Source: Nereocystis luetkeana (Eukaryota; Sar; Phaeophyceae; Laminariales; Laminariaceae). Taken from it: a stretch of DNA of 64,000 nucleotides. The notes under the pieces are model-generated. The model was not told the origin of the DNA. It saw nothing but the letters and a program-made list of their open reading frames with translations, and made no database searches. The DNA lies in contig JARUPZ010000037.1 in NCBI GenBank assembly GCA_031213475.1, forward strand, positions 3,806,383 through 3,870,382. Reading direction: 5' to 3'. The position numbers and the translations under genes were made by a program. Shown here piece by piece: positions 1 through 11,447 of the stretch; positions within the stretch are counted from its first letter, which is position 1, and each line of letters opens with the position of its first letter.

Positions 1-351
1 CAGGACCTCGCATGTACGACAGCAGCAGTGTTAGTGCTGCGGCAGTGCCAGCAGATCCCATCATCCAAGCGCGAGTTGGCGCTTTATCGCGCCTGAACAG
101 AAAATTCACGTACGTATATTACGTACACCAGGGAAGGTGTCTTAAATCTGCCGCACAGACCACAAGACGTATTTAGGCGGGTCGGCTTGAGATTGCGCGT
201 CCCACAATATTGATACCATCTGGAGACCAAGTTGTCGGCGCTTGTTTGCCCCCACCTGCTCCTCGGGCAAACTGGTAAACACTGCAGCATATAGAGCAGC
301 AACAGGGGAGAAAGGCACAAGCGCTACGAGCAGTACATAAACTGTAGTTGT

Positions 352-3300
352 ATGATCTTCGTTCCCGGTGCTGGACGCGGTGGCTGCGCCTCCTACTTGC
401 CGTGGAATGATGGCAGCAGCAGCAGCAGCGGCGATATACTGGACGAGCTGCAGCTGGCGAGGGATGCCGAGAAATTCGCTTCGGCGGCTGTCCAAGCGAT
501 CGGCAGAGGGGATGAGGTGCGTACGTCTGTCTGTTTATACAATGAACGCTGCGTGTAGCCTTGTATCAACTTTAGTGCTGCTGCTGTACGAAAATAAGAC
601 GCGTCTGTGCTTCGCCTTCCCGCGTTTCAACTTGTGTAAATACATGGAGCTTCTCGACTACCTGGTACCTGGTAGTCCGAAGAAGGTCAGTACAGAGTAG
701 TACTCGTGTTCAGCAGCAATAATAGTATTAATAGTATTGCTTGATGCAAAGCCAAAGGTTCAAGTGGTTAACCTCGAATTCTAATTGTTTGAGTCCTGGG
801 TTCGAGCCCTAGGAGGGTCGGACTTTGACTTTATTTGCAAAAATAAAAAAAGGGATTCAATTGTTGAGAGCGCCTTGCAGCGTGGGTAGGCACAATTCGA
901 TGCGAGTCGACGAGGGAAGAAAAGGCTGAAATCTTCTCGCGATAAAAATGAAGGCACGTACCGTAGCGGGAAGGGGGGAGAAGAGCCTGCTATGTGACCC
1001 CGGATCTGAGTTACGAGTTGGAAGGAGAGAGAGAAGAAGATGTGCGAAGATAATGAATGGGATGGAAAAAAAAAAAAAAAAAAAAATGTTTTAATTATAC
1101 CTGGTACCTTTTTTTTCACCCTCCGGCGGATTGGTATAAAATCACCACATACCTGGTACCTGGTAACGGGGTATCATATCATATCTCTGCTTCTTGTGCT
1201 CGCTCCTCGTTACTGTCTGCAACTCCTGTTGCTGCTGCTGCCCCTGTACAAGAGTTGCACCCCGTCTGACTGAGAACCGGGTACCCGGTGGCGGGTACCT
1301 GAAACGTCGGAACCGAAACCGTCCCGGTCCAACTCACGGAATCGCGGGTATTTTTTTTCCCGGGTACCCGGGTACCCGTCAATTGTTTTACACGGAGCCC
1401 CCAAGACTAGCGTACACGTTGATTTATGCATACACTGGAGCGGCTGTGCCTCTAGACTCTTGCCTCTCGCCCCTGCAGACTACAGACCGAGAATAGTGAA
1501 TACCCCAAATAATACGAGTACCTACCTGCCTTCGGGGCGGTCCTATACTTTACCATGAACCAGGAGATAGACCAATCACACGAAGTCCAAACCTTCCGAC
1601 TTTGTTGCTGTTCGCAGGGAGACTGATTTGTGTGCGGCAATGAGAAATTGCACACAATGGTTTCCGCACGGGGTTGATACTCGTATATTGGATGTTTGAT
1701 GAGATGATTGAACGGATATCGGTCTGTGGGTCCTTATATTCAGGGACTTTTTCTACCAAGTATGTAATATCTGTAAGACCTATGCCAATGGAAACGCGAA
1801 GTTCAAAAGTTTTTTTTCAAATATATTTAAAAAAACAGCCGAAATTTTTCTCGTACCGCCGCTGTGGGAAAAAAAGAGAAGAATGTTTGCTTGTTTTTTT
1901 TTCCCCCAACGGCTGCAGGCGGCGCAATTTGTGTTTTTCTGGTTGCGAATTGTCAACACGGTGATCGAAACCAGCTCGTGCGACGATCGACGCTCGATCT
2001 CGACGAAAGACTCAGCCCACGGCCAACCCGCTCGGTAGATGGCAAGGCCAACGAGTATACTGGTAGATGACGGCCTCGAAGATATCAGGTGGATCCATGG
2101 TCTAGGGCGCGAGAGCTTGCCGGCGGCGTCCTACGGTATCCTCCCAACCTGAAAAAAAGTCTATTTTTTGCCATTCGAGACGGATGGAGAAGTTTTGTCT
2201 TCTGTTTTGTGCAAACCAGCGGCCAAATGTTTTTTATTATGCGCCTGGTCAGCTCCCGCCACATGACACCGGCCATGGTGTGAAGACGGTGACCCTAGGG
2301 TGGGTCGGAGCCCCTAACGAGCGCACTCCGTTCAGAATTCATGACGCAATCGTTGGTTTTGTTGATCGATGTCTGTCGAGGACTCGGAATCTCGCCGCTT
2401 CGAACCAAAGATCGGCCTGAGTTTTTCTCAAGCCGATGTTGGCCCAACATCGGCCCCAGATTTGCCTTTTTCGGGCTTTTCCAAAAGTTGGGAACTTTTT
2501 TTTGTACGTGGCCCATAGGAAGCGTGTTCTGATTTTTTTTGGCGGGTATCTTTGAAATTCAAACTTCTTATTGAAACTTCGCTGTCCCATTGGCATACGA
2601 GTAGGTCTAAGTAGTTCTATATTAATATAATGTGTTTCTTTTGTTGCAGCAGAATGGGCGAAGGTTTCCCCAACATGTAAATTTCTTACTCCCTTCGTTG
2701 TTTCTGGGTGTGTGGGGGGGGGTTTATAGCATGAACCGGGTACCCGTCTCCGCCATACCACGCCGACGCTCGAATGCGAAAAGGGGAGCAAATAGTGCAT
2801 GGTAATCCGGGTACCCGGATACCCGTGCCCGCCTCACCCGCCGCCGCTCAAACGCTAAAAGGGGAGCAAATAGTGTATGGCAACCCGGGTACCCGGGTAC
2901 CCGTGTCTGCCTGGAACCCGGGTACCCGGTTCCGGTTCCGCCTCAACGGCCTCCCACCCGGTCGGGTGCCCGGTTCCAAATTTCGAGGCCGGGGTTCAAC
3001 TCTATGCCGCTGTTACTCGTACTGCTGTTGTTGTGTTTTGTTCGGGAGACAAAGACACCGTCCATGGCGAATGTAAAGTGTGTTTTGCTCTCCGATGATG
3101 GGTATCGTATCGTATCATACATGTATTAATGTGAGAACAACAACAACAACAACAACAACAACAATAGTATGCTGAGATCACTGCTGCACCTGCTGTACCT
3201 GCATGCTTGTGTACCTATATTTATTACAGCTGGTCTTCTGTTGTGGCTACTGGGCCGCACAGGTTCCAGCACCGGCATTCAGTACCATCCGAGTGCACGC

Positions 3301-6300
3301 CGGGTACACGGGGTATGTATACACTGGGAACAACTTGAAACTACCCTGGGGTGGTGGTGGTGAAGAAGAGGAGGGGGGGGGGGGGGGGTCGTACTCATTT
3401 TTGTTGTTTGCCTTAGTCATTTGACCATTGACCACGCATCCCTTTCGAGACGGACCGTTCCTTCTCCTAATAGAGACACCTCCTACAATTGGGCGCTCAT
3501 TACGTTGTTTCCATATATTACATAGAAACTTTTGGGAGAGGGAACACGATGGGTTTATGCAGTTCGACTACTACAACAGGGGTATGGCACGAACGCGAAA
3601 CACGGAACACACACTAACTGCACCTCTAAGCAAAATGATCGCCCACTTGGTGCCAGTAGTACCGGTACTCGTCTTGACACTTGGCAAAGGTACTCCTACA
3701 CGTATCATACCTACGTAACAGGTACCTGGTAGGCACTACCTGTTATCAGTTACGAGCAGTATCATATACAAACCGCACCTTTAATAATACGCGAACAATA
3801 CAACATACAACAAACCCAGCTCACAATAGCAGCCGAAATTGAAATTTCATAGGACGCTGTACTTGCATCGCTGCCCACGAACGTGTTCGGAGAAGTGCGG
3901 ACCGGAGTTTTTTTTGAGGCATTCCCGAATTGATGCTGGTCTTTTGTACACGTAGCTCGAATCTCGAGTGAATCTTATCTTGGTGAGAGGTAAAAGAACC
4001 TAGAGCATGTGGCATGTAAGTGGGCATGTGGCATGTACCTGGGTAAAAAACTGCCGTATCATGGGAAGGGTTTCAGATTTCAGGTTTTCTCTTTTGGTTA
4101 TTTGGTCTTTCGTGACTCGAGAGGTGACCTGACTTCCTACAAGACTTGAAGGCTTGAGGCTTTTAAACTTGAGGACTGGAGCCTTCAGACTTGACTTCAG
4201 GCATGATGACATGGTGACGACTCGACTTGGGCACAGCGATAAAAACAAATGGCAGGTAGAGAAAGCGGCACACGTCACGCGCCACGTCGGCCAATAGGAG
4301 AAGAAGTGTACTCCATACTCAATATCTGGAGCAGTAATTGGTGGATAACAGCAGTTAAACCACCTACATATGTACATACAAGCGCTTCGCGTCGCGGGCG
4401 GTTCCGCCCGCTACGTTCGCTCACGAGGAAGAATAGAACGGAACAGACGGTTCAAACAATCAGGTGCAAACAGGCGATTTGCAAATGCCAAGAGCTCCAT
4501 GCTCCATCCCGGAAAATAACCCGAACGCCGGCTTCTGTACATACGCACACACCCCAGGTACTTACTTTGTTCTTTTGATACGCTGTATGTACGTGTTACA
4601 AGGATTACTCTGGGCTGGGTAATCGATCGGTCTTTTACTCCTATAGCTCAGTAGGTAACACCTTCACATCTAGACATCGTCAGCAGAACACGGGTTCGAA
4701 TCTCAAATCGCACGTTGCTTTTATAGAAACGCTTGCACGAGTGTCCCTGAAATAATATCTCCCTGGTTCCCCAGGTAGCCGGGAGGAGGAGGAAGTACAT
4801 GCACAGATGTGCCCGTGTGGCAAAGCAATACAGAGTAGAACTCACATGGTAGGAGAATGTGAAATGTACAAGGACGAACGGGATGTGTTAGAAGAGGAGA
4901 TGAGGGAAATAGACGATTGTGACGTGGAGGAGTTTGGTACATTAGATAGCAGCGAGAAAACGATCGCTATCCTAGGAGATAGATGGTGGCCACAGGCGGC
5001 CTAACCGGAAGGGGATAAGATTAGCAAAAAAAACTATGTTATGCGTATGGAAATAACGCAATGAGCGCCCAAGTGTTGGAGGTGTCTCTATTAGAAGTAT
5101 GAACGGTGCTCCGTCTCGAAAGGGATGCGTGGTCAATGGTCACATGACTAAGGCAAGCAACAAACGAGTACGCCTCCCCCCCACCTCCATCCCCCCATCT
5201 CCCCCTTCTGCCCTACCCCATCCCCTCCCCTTCCCTTCCCCCCCCCTAACCCCTTCCTCCCCCCCCCCCACCCCTGGTGTGCTATCGGCCGTGGGTGCTG
5301 ATTTTTCCGCGAAAAAGATCCTGAGCGTGCTCCAAGGGGAGGTTGCCACCGCGCAGCCCGGTGATGGCCCGGTAGGATTGGGATCCGACTCAGCCACGAC
5401 GTGTCACATCGTCGGCTTCCGGAATCCTGCGAATGGGCGCACCTGCCTGGCGCACCTTGACAGCGCAGACAGGGTCTCGGAGGCTTTGGAATCCATGCTA
5501 AGTCTCGTCTCCAGCGACGAGGGGGGTGAGTGCTGAGGTAGATGCTTTGCGCTCCAGGAAAAATTGCGGAAGCGGCGGCGGTGGCCAGTACAGCCGTTCG
5601 GTATTGTCAAGACGTGGCCCAGCTTCGACAAAATGGTTGAGAATATACTCACTCTTCAATGAGTCCCCATCTTGATTCCGTAAAACCCCGCAGGCGGTCG
5701 GGTTTAGGGCTATTAGGCTTAGGTTTTACAGGGTTCATAGTAAAGTACGTATTTGAACCTCTTTGACGAAGCTTGGCCAAGGTCTATACAGCGCCCACAG
5801 CGGCAGCGTTAGCGGTGCTGTGTGGCGAGGCGTTTCATTGAACCTTGTGAAGGGGTAGGGTGGAGTGATTGGGGGTGGAGATGACAAGTGCACTTTTTAT
5901 GAGGTATCCCGAGCGGTAGCTCTGGTGCTGTATGTGTTGGACGCCTTGAAGATCAAGGGGCAAACCTCTAAGCATTACCCGCCGGGAAGCCGCTCGCCAT
6001 GCTTCCTTTCCCCCAATAACAGACAAATCGGAAAAATGGGAACGAAGCCTAAAATGAGAACCAAGCCGTATCTCCAGAACCATGTGGTGTATCAGAGAAC
6101 CAAAATGATCCTGCGAAACCCCTTGGCCAGCCCTGTGAGAGGAGCTCGTCAGAACGGTCATGCTCCATCTCGTGCCTTCGGGTGGGCGCAAAAAGCGATA
6201 TACGCTGGCTCTATTGTGATTTCTCTAGATGCTGGCTACCGCGGCGATGCCGAGGACTTCCAGCCTGAGCGACAGCTCATTCGAAGGCTGCTGTACAGCC

Positions 6301-9282
6301 CCACAGGACTGTCAACTTTTCTTCTTGGAGTTGTACACAATTGGTTTGCTTTCTAAAAAAAAACGTCCGTTCCCATTTTTTGTTTCGTTCCCATTTTTCC
6401 GTTTTGTCTGTTCAATGCCATGTTTCACTGGCATTCAAACTTTAGCTGCTTCCGCGCAGGAGGGGATTTCATCACCACCCGCCCGCCAGGCAGTTTCAAT
6501 ATCGCCTTGCCGCGGGAGGCGCTGTTTTTTTTTTCTCGGCTATAAACACTACCAGTACTGGGTAAAAACCACCCCTATACAATCGCTTGAACGCCTGCAC
6601 TCCGAGTGGCAACCGAGGAGCTCGGAGGGAGCGTGCCTGCACATCAAAAGCACGATTGCAACATGAAGATTCAATCAAAAGTTTTACTAGTACATACGTT
6701 CGGGTAAAGCTATTCGCCACCAGCACCACAAAACTGCACGCGCGAGACAGGAAAACTTGATGACCGATTGAACTTCGTATTTTTTTCGGCGAGCGACATG
6801 CCCTTGATGGCCACTTTGCTACCACCACCACCACACATAGAGGAAGCGTCTGCGTCGGCAAGGGACTCCTTGTTGTTCGTACCCTGCTAAAGCGCCTCTT
6901 GGAAATCGACTCTACTTTCTAACCGAGCCGGCGGGTTGCAATCAACCACCCACTGGGCACATTTCCAGTAGCCAAGCTCTTGAGTACGTAGAGCTCCACC
7001 AATCAACCACGTGTGTACCACGCATGTTTTCCAGTAGCCATGCTCCACGCACTGTTTTAAGAGTATAACCAATCAACCACGCACCACGCGCGTTTTCAAA
7101 GTCGTTAAGAGCTCCCAAGCGCTCCAGGGGCGACTGCGCGTGCGCTCAGACAACCTAATCCCGGAGACACCCTCGTACACCCCTCCTCTTCGCGCGCAGT
7201 TCCGCTTGACGTTTACCTCGTTGGAGGCTACCTTGGGAGGTCGTGCGCTGAAAACATGTCGAGCAGGCTCATCTCCGAGCTCCACGCCTCTCCGCGAACA
7301 TTCCGGGTGGTCTTGGCCTGCATGTCTCGACTCAACTCCGCGCGCTCCGAGGCCGTCCGTGGTGGTAGCACCGCGCCACCGCTTCCGCCACCGCCACCAT
7401 CACAGGGATGCTGCGCCATCGCCACGCCATTGTCTGGTGGTAGCCTGGGTGGCGGCATTGGCGTCGCCGAGAGCGGGGATGGTAGTAGTGGCGGCGGCGG
7501 CGGCAGCAGCAACGGTATCAACGAAAAACGAAGTATCCTGCCGAACCCTGGTGATGCTGGTTTAGCAACCGAAGGGTCTTGCTGCCCTCAAGCCGGGGCG
7601 GGTCAAGCCTCTGCGGGTGCGGTGTCAGACGCGAATAGCGAACATAACGATACACAGCAGCCGGTGGAGGCGGATAGACGCGGCGACGGTGTCGGCTGGC
7701 TGCCGAGACGCACGGGCCTAGCAATCAATCTGGCGAGCGGAGAACCTTTCCCTGTTCGTTTCGAGGGCGCCGGCAGAGGTCCAGGGTGGGAAGTTCGCTA
7801 CTCGCGGACGTTCGCGGGAGGCTGGAAACCGCTTTTGTCTGATGTGAGATTGCCGAAATCTGTTTTGGACGATTCGCGAGGAAACAGTGTTTTTCAGCAC
7901 TATTACGGGGGGCCATAGTAAATAGAACCAAACATCGTTTGTAAAAATAGGGAAATAGATCTTTTTTTGTGTGTACCGTAGGTCTTATTTAATATTGTCC
8001 GCCCTAATTGGGGTTTCGGAGCACTGGGGCGGGGCTCGAGGGTGTCCGAAACTTTGCTACCGCCGAGTTATTATACCTGTAGTGTTTTTGGGTGTAAAAC
8101 TGCATCGTGCGTTGTGCTCGTTGCGAAGGGTCGTAGCGGGGAGTGACCGCTTTTGTTCGATGGAGGGCTTCGTGCGTTTTGTTTGGCCCAAGATCAACGC
8201 GCTATCTCCGCCCGACCCGGCAACGCAGTACTGATGTGGTAGCTCCTCTGCATGGTTTCGTTCCTCAAAACCGTGCGACAACTGACCCCCCCCCCCCCCC
8301 TCCCATGGCGCGTGCAAGCGACGCATGCCTAGTCGTTCAAAACCCAACGTACGACATTGTAGGAATGCGAGGGTCTATGATCATGGGGCTACGGCCATGC
8401 ACGACTATAAGCACACACACCCCGCCTCCATGCGCGGGCCACTTCTGCGAACATGTGAAGAGAACAAGCTTACACACGTGTCTCCACAGCTGAACGGGCC
8501 CTCGCCCTCGCTCTTTTTGTTAGACGTGATCGAGACGAGGTTTTGATAGTACACGTTGTGCTGCCGTGCGTGCCTACCGTCGACGTCTCGCGTGGAAGCC
8601 TTCAGTCATCACGGTCATTTTGTTACACCTTGCTCGCGCTTCGTTTTCATGCCGTTTTCGGCCGCTCTTCTTCCGCAAGAAGAAAAAAAATTGCTGGTCA
8701 AGGCTTGGCTCGCAAAATGTCGATCTTTGTTTCGTCATATCGTCACCCCTACCGACTGTAACTACCGACGGCACATACAAGAAAAAATGCGCTATCCTAA
8801 GAATTGATTTACCTGGTACCTGGCATGATCTAGCACTCATTTTTTCACGGATGTTGTACGAGTATACAGTAGTTCAGTAGTACAACCAAGAGCTGCTGTA
8901 AAACCAAATAGAAAAGCCAAACGCCGTTCCAGCTGACCCCCCTTCCAACCCCTCTCCCTCCCTCCCTCCCTCCCTCTCTCCCCCTGCCACCCCGCATATG
9001 GCTTGTTCGCAGATCTACGAGCCCCGGTTGGATACCATCGTGGTGGCCCCCTTCCCCCTTTGGATGGACTCCTTCGCCATGCATCGTCTGCTCTCCCTCT
9101 CGGACCGAGAACTGTTGGCCGTGACATCCACGTCACCCGAGGCCGAGGCCGAGAGCTTTGTAGCGGACGTTCGTTCGTGTATCTCTTACGTGCTGAACCG
9201 AACCCGGCCAGACGGCCAGGGGTGGTTGGAGAATGTGTTCGGTGGGGGGGACGGGGCGCCCCTCGTCTACCCCCGCGTTGCC

Positions 9283-9317
<35 letters not shown>

Positions 9318-9333
9318 GGTTGAGCCTGATTGA
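352..9333 (+). CDS. NTAN1: Protein N-terminal asparagine amidohydrolase (NTAN1-like), four exons
   Basis: Exons 352-516, 5318-5525, 7200-7843 and 9013-9333 join in phase (0, 1, 0) and give about 445 residues. Borders are GAG|GTGCGT, AAAAAG|ATC, GGG|GTGAGT, CGCGCAG|TT, GAT|GTGAGA and TTCGCAG|ATC. NTAN1 deamidates N-terminal Asn to Asp, feeding substrates into the Arg/N-degron pathway. The start reads MIFVPG, like the family's short hydrophobic N-terminus. Exon 2 holds GSDSATTCHIV, where Cys84 aligns with the family's catalytic Cys of the S-D-x-A-T-T-C motif, then NGRTCLAHLDS. Exon 3 opens with VPLDVYLVGGYLG, matching the family's VHLVGGF. It then carries a roughly 110-residue Pro/Gly/Ser-rich insert absent from the 310-residue human protein, followed by GLAINLASGE and AGGW. 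Exon 4 holds VVAPFPLWMDSF and an Ala run before the stop. Domain order and motifs are seen; function is inferred from the family. Exon 1 is the least certain part. All three introns carry repeats. Confidence 0.8.
735..835 (+). repeat. tRNA-like SINE head or tRNA relic
   Basis: An A-box-like stretch (CAAGTGGTTAACC, about 759-771) is followed by a good B box (GGGTTCGAGCCC, about 799-810). The arm CTGGG-TTCGAGC-CCTAG pairs as a T-arm. No convincing acceptor or anticodon stem closes the cloverleaf, so this reads as a tRNA-derived SINE or decayed tRNA rather than a working gene. It sits in intron 1 of the NTAN1-like gene. Confidence 0.45.
2735..2960 (+). repeat. Tandem repeat, ~78-bp period, with GGGTACCC palindromes
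   Basis: The stretch ACGCTCRAAYGCKAAAAGGGG, followed by AGCAAATAGTG and CCGGGTACCCGG, occurs twice about 78 bp apart, with partial further units on both sides. A related GGGTACCC cluster lies at about 1275-1380. Both are inside intron 1 of the NTAN1-like gene. Confidence 0.7.
3134..3164 (+). repeat. (CAA)n microsatellite
   Basis: About nine to ten consecutive CAA/ACA units, a simple repeat in intron 1 of the NTAN1-like gene. Confidence 0.85.
3373..3536 (-). mobile_element. LINE 3' fragment with C-rich tail (copy 1)
   Basis: On the minus strand this matches the last ~150 bases of the LINE at 60.0-61.9 kb: TTTCTATGTAATATATGGAAAC, the GAGCGCCCAATTGT block, GGGATGCGTGGTCAATGG and CAAACAAAAATGAGTACGA. 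It ends in a run of C (G on the plus strand, 3373-3388). It is heavily 5' truncated, as LINE copies usually are, and lies in intron 1 of the NTAN1-like gene. Confidence 0.75.
4370..4592 (+). repeat. Dispersed repeat with GC hairpin (copy 1)
   Basis: It starts with a GCGGGCGG-TTC-CGCCCGC hairpin (about 4396-4414) inside CTTCGCGTCGCGGG...TACGTTCGCTCA. It ends with CCCCAGGTACTTACTTTGTTCTTTTGATACGCTGTATGTACG. Both ends, and the spacer word AATGCCAAGAG, recur at 18068-18370, so this is a family of roughly 220-300 bp. It abuts the tRNA-derived SINE that follows. Confidence 0.65.
4594..4712 (+). repeat. tRNA-derived SINE (copy 1)
   Basis: The A box TAGCTCAGTAGGT (4643-4655) and B box GGGTTCGAATCTC (4692-4704) are spaced as in a tRNA, but the acceptor ends do not pair. 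A 5' leader reading TGTTACAAGGATTAC, CTGGGCTGGGTAATCGATCG precedes the A box. The same leader plus A box occurs on the minus strand at 29523-29630, which shows it is part of the repeat. Confidence 0.7.
4772..5275 (+). mobile_element. LINE 3' fragment with long C-rich tail (copy 2)
   Basis: An open reading frame (4807-5004) carries the LINE C-terminal zinc-knuckle motif CPCGKAI...HMVGEC and then ILGDRWWPQAA, matching the fuller copy at 60.0-61.9 kb. The conserved 3' end (AAGGGATGCGTGGTCAATGG ... AACGAGTACGCC) follows, and then about 100 bases almost wholly of C with a few T/A. The element ends just before exon 2 of the NTAN1-like gene, so its C-rich tail may now serve as part of that intron's pyrimidine tract. 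Confidence 0.8.
6010..6414. mobile_element. Foldback/MITE-like element with ~40-bp inverted ends
   Basis: The left end (about 6010-6055) reads AACAGACAAATCGGAAAAATG, then GGAACGAAGC and AAAATGAGAACC. The right end, reverse-complemented (about 6370-6414), reads AACAGACAAAACGGAAAAATG, then GGAACGAAAC and AAAATGGGAACG. The ~400-bp body has no recognisable transposase. A 163-residue open frame (5865-6356) overlaps it but resembles nothing I know. It lies in intron 2 of the NTAN1-like gene. Confidence 0.6.
7902..7962 (+). mobile_element. Short MITE, CCATAGTAAATAG family (copy 1)
   Basis: It begins TATTACGGGGGGCCATAGTAAATAG and continues to GTAAAAATAGGG. The same head occurs at 58775, and a near full-length sister lies at 54005-54065. 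It is 60 bp past the donor of NTAN1 exon 3, so the open frame running past that donor stops inside this element. The last residues of that frame (YYGGP) are element sequence, not protein. Confidence 0.6.
8305..8445 (+). mobile_element. SINE-like C-tail repeat, 3' fragment
   Basis: It matches the last ~130 bases of the repeats at 19.2-19.7, 20.6-21.15 and 55.3-55.5 kb: GCATTGTAGG, then GATGCGAGGGTCTATG and CTACGGCCATGCA. The 3' end is diverged (AAGCACACACACCCCGCC). A C-run (8284-8300) precedes it. It lies in intron 3 of the NTAN1-like gene. Confidence 0.65.
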
Positions 9334-9657
9334 CACACCGGCCGAGGCATTCGTAGATAAATTGACGGATAGATGGAGATATTGTGGAAGCGCCCTGTTG
9401 AGCCTGGTTGGCACGCAGACCGGGGCACGATAGATGGAACCGACGAATCAACGGAGAGATTCTGGGCGGATTATGGTGTGGAGGAGGCGGTGGAGGTCAG
9501 GTGGGGGGAATAGCTCCTCACCAACAGACTACTACGGGGGATAGAACGGAGGGCCCCTTGAAGCAGGACACCGTACGTAGTACCAGTGCGCGACAACACG
9601 TGAGGAACTGGGAATCATACGTTTTTTTTTTGGCTCTACGTTTTACACAAAACATGG

Positions 9658-9663
9658 AATAAA
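9658..9663 (+). terminator. AATAAA polyadenylation signal candidate for the NTAN1-like gene
   Basis: AATAAA lies 325 bases after the NTAN1 stop on the same strand, in an AT-richer stretch. No other feature between the stop and this site suggests a new gene. Confidence 0.4.
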
Positions 9664-11000
9664 TCTGTTAATTATGCTGAATGTATAGCATCGGACACAC
9701 CACATACTCTGTACATACCCTTGGCCAAAAGACTGAACACAGGAAATAATCACTGTCATGCTGCGGGAGTGTCGTACATCCTCTCATTATTATGTAGCAC
9801 TTCGGACACAAGCCCTGCCCCAGCAGCCGATGCTGTATTCGCCATTGTTGTTTTCGGAAGTTGTTTCCCTATATCAAGTCCCAAGGGACTATTAATACGT
9901 AGTAGTTTTATGTAATCGTAGAATATGCGCAACCGACGTCTATTCCGGCTTCTCTTGTGTTTTTTCCACAAGAGTTTATACTCCTTGGTTCTCTCTCGCC
10001 ACTTGAAAAAAACAATATTTTTCTGCACGAACAGAATGTTAAGCCTTATATTTGAAGCCAAGGGATCTTTCACATGTATCCATACTGGGAGTGGTACGGA
10101 TTCCGTCATGAGCCAACCCCTACCCAGCAATAGCACCATGCCATACAGATCACTACGAGCACCCGTCGTAAACATGACTCCATCAGCACATGATAGCGTC
10201 AGCCCACACAACTACACATTGTACGTTCAAATGACACCCCAACCACCAGCGGATCTCGGCAGCATCATCAGCGCACACGCCGACACAGCCACGCATGAAG
10301 TCCCAAGAACAGTACGAGCCGTTGCCTCCCACGGCATTGAAGACCGACACAATGACAACCGATGAAGGGTCTGATTGTTTTCTCGATGTCGCCTCTTTGT
10401 TGAGGTTTTACCAGACACCCACCCCCGAAGCGAACAGAAGCGGTCTTTCTTTCCATCGAGCGCCGGTGATAGGGTACAGTCGAAGCCTCATTACGAGGTG
10501 TGGGGTAGATTCATAGCTTCATTTGGTTTGTTTTGAGTAGCCGCACATTCGATTCCCCTTTCCGATTTCTGGGATGACATGGTCGTCTTCCTTTGATCGT
10601 TGTGTGGTCTACATCCGCCACTATTCAGGGTGGGCTAATGTGATGGTGAGATGGTATCACGTACCAGCAGCTACAAGGCGGTGCAATACGTACCAATACG
10701 AGAGCACGTGGCGTATTACTATCCGTACACGGCATTGGTTTACTTTTTGAAAGTACTTCGATTTCCAACATCATGCGATACAGCAGCACGTACTCGCACG
10801 TACAAATAGTTCTTGTATCATACCAGAGTACATAATACATACCAGGTACACACATCAGTATACGAGCACTCCTTGTTGCCTCTCCAAGTTCCTCGACCTC
10901 TCGCGCTAAAAACAAAGGAATACCACTATTGGGAAACAGGCGCTAAATCTAATACCTTGAGCACAGCAGTCTATATTGTATCATCCAGTCCGATGGGCAA
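9664..11000. other. Intergenic stretch, no supported gene
   Basis: Several mid-sized open frames occur, the longest a 146-codon plus-strand frame at 9925-10365 with an overlapping 151-codon minus-strand frame. Neither has a recognisable domain, signal peptide or splice context. A small hairpin (CTCTTGTGTTTTTTCCACAAGAG, about 9952-9974) and scattered ACCAGGTA words are present. Nothing here is firm enough to call a gene. Confidence 0.4.
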
Positions 11001-11039
11001 AAAAGAAGCCTGAAAGGAGGACTCAGCTCTTGTTTTGCC

Positions 11040-11340
11040 CTGACCCCCTGGTCCCTATACATACAGGCATCCCAAGCAATGCGTATTCCCTTTCCTGTAT
11101 TCCTAACCTTGGGCCTGTACCGGCCTCTCAGAGCGGTGCCACAACACTAGTCCATCCTGATCAGTCATAGAAGCAGAAATAAGGAAGGTTCAATAACATA
11201 CCCAAGAACATGGATCGAAGACTCGGCTCCTCGAAACCCACTTCCACACCTCTACCCTGTGCGAGGCTGCGAAGCCTCTTGAAGCAACGTCTAAAGCGGG
11301 AAAGGAAAATTACTTTTTAAGGCAGCTTAAGGGGCTAAGA
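11040..11340 (+). repeat. Diverged relative of the 44.0-44.8 kb foldback core
   Basis: A block reading CCACAACACTAGTCCATCCTGAT and then CGAAGACTCGGCTCCTCGAAACCCA, ACTTCCACACCTCT, GCGAAGCC matches, in order, the central part of the foldback element at 44308-44480. Flanking arms are not clear here. Confidence 0.5.
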
Positions 11341-11447
11341 AAACGCCAGACACAGAAGCTACCGCGGCACCCTCAGCGAGGTGGGGGGCGGGGGATGCAT
11401 CCTTGACAACGAAAGGACACAAGCCACCACTAAACCCCCAGAGAGAG

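Noticed and set aside
735-835. Functional tRNA gene.
   Set aside because: The T-arm is good, but I could not close an acceptor stem or a standard anticodon arm.
4637-4712. Functional tRNA gene.
   Set aside because: A and B boxes are present, but acceptor and anticodon stems do not pair, and the unit recurs with a fixed leader, so it is a SINE.
7844-7918. Continuation of the 7256 open frame to a stop at 7918, as a 220-residue gene.
   Set aside because: The frame crosses a good donor (GAT|GTGAGA) exactly where NTAN1 similarity breaks off and resumes at 9013; the tail lies in a MITE.
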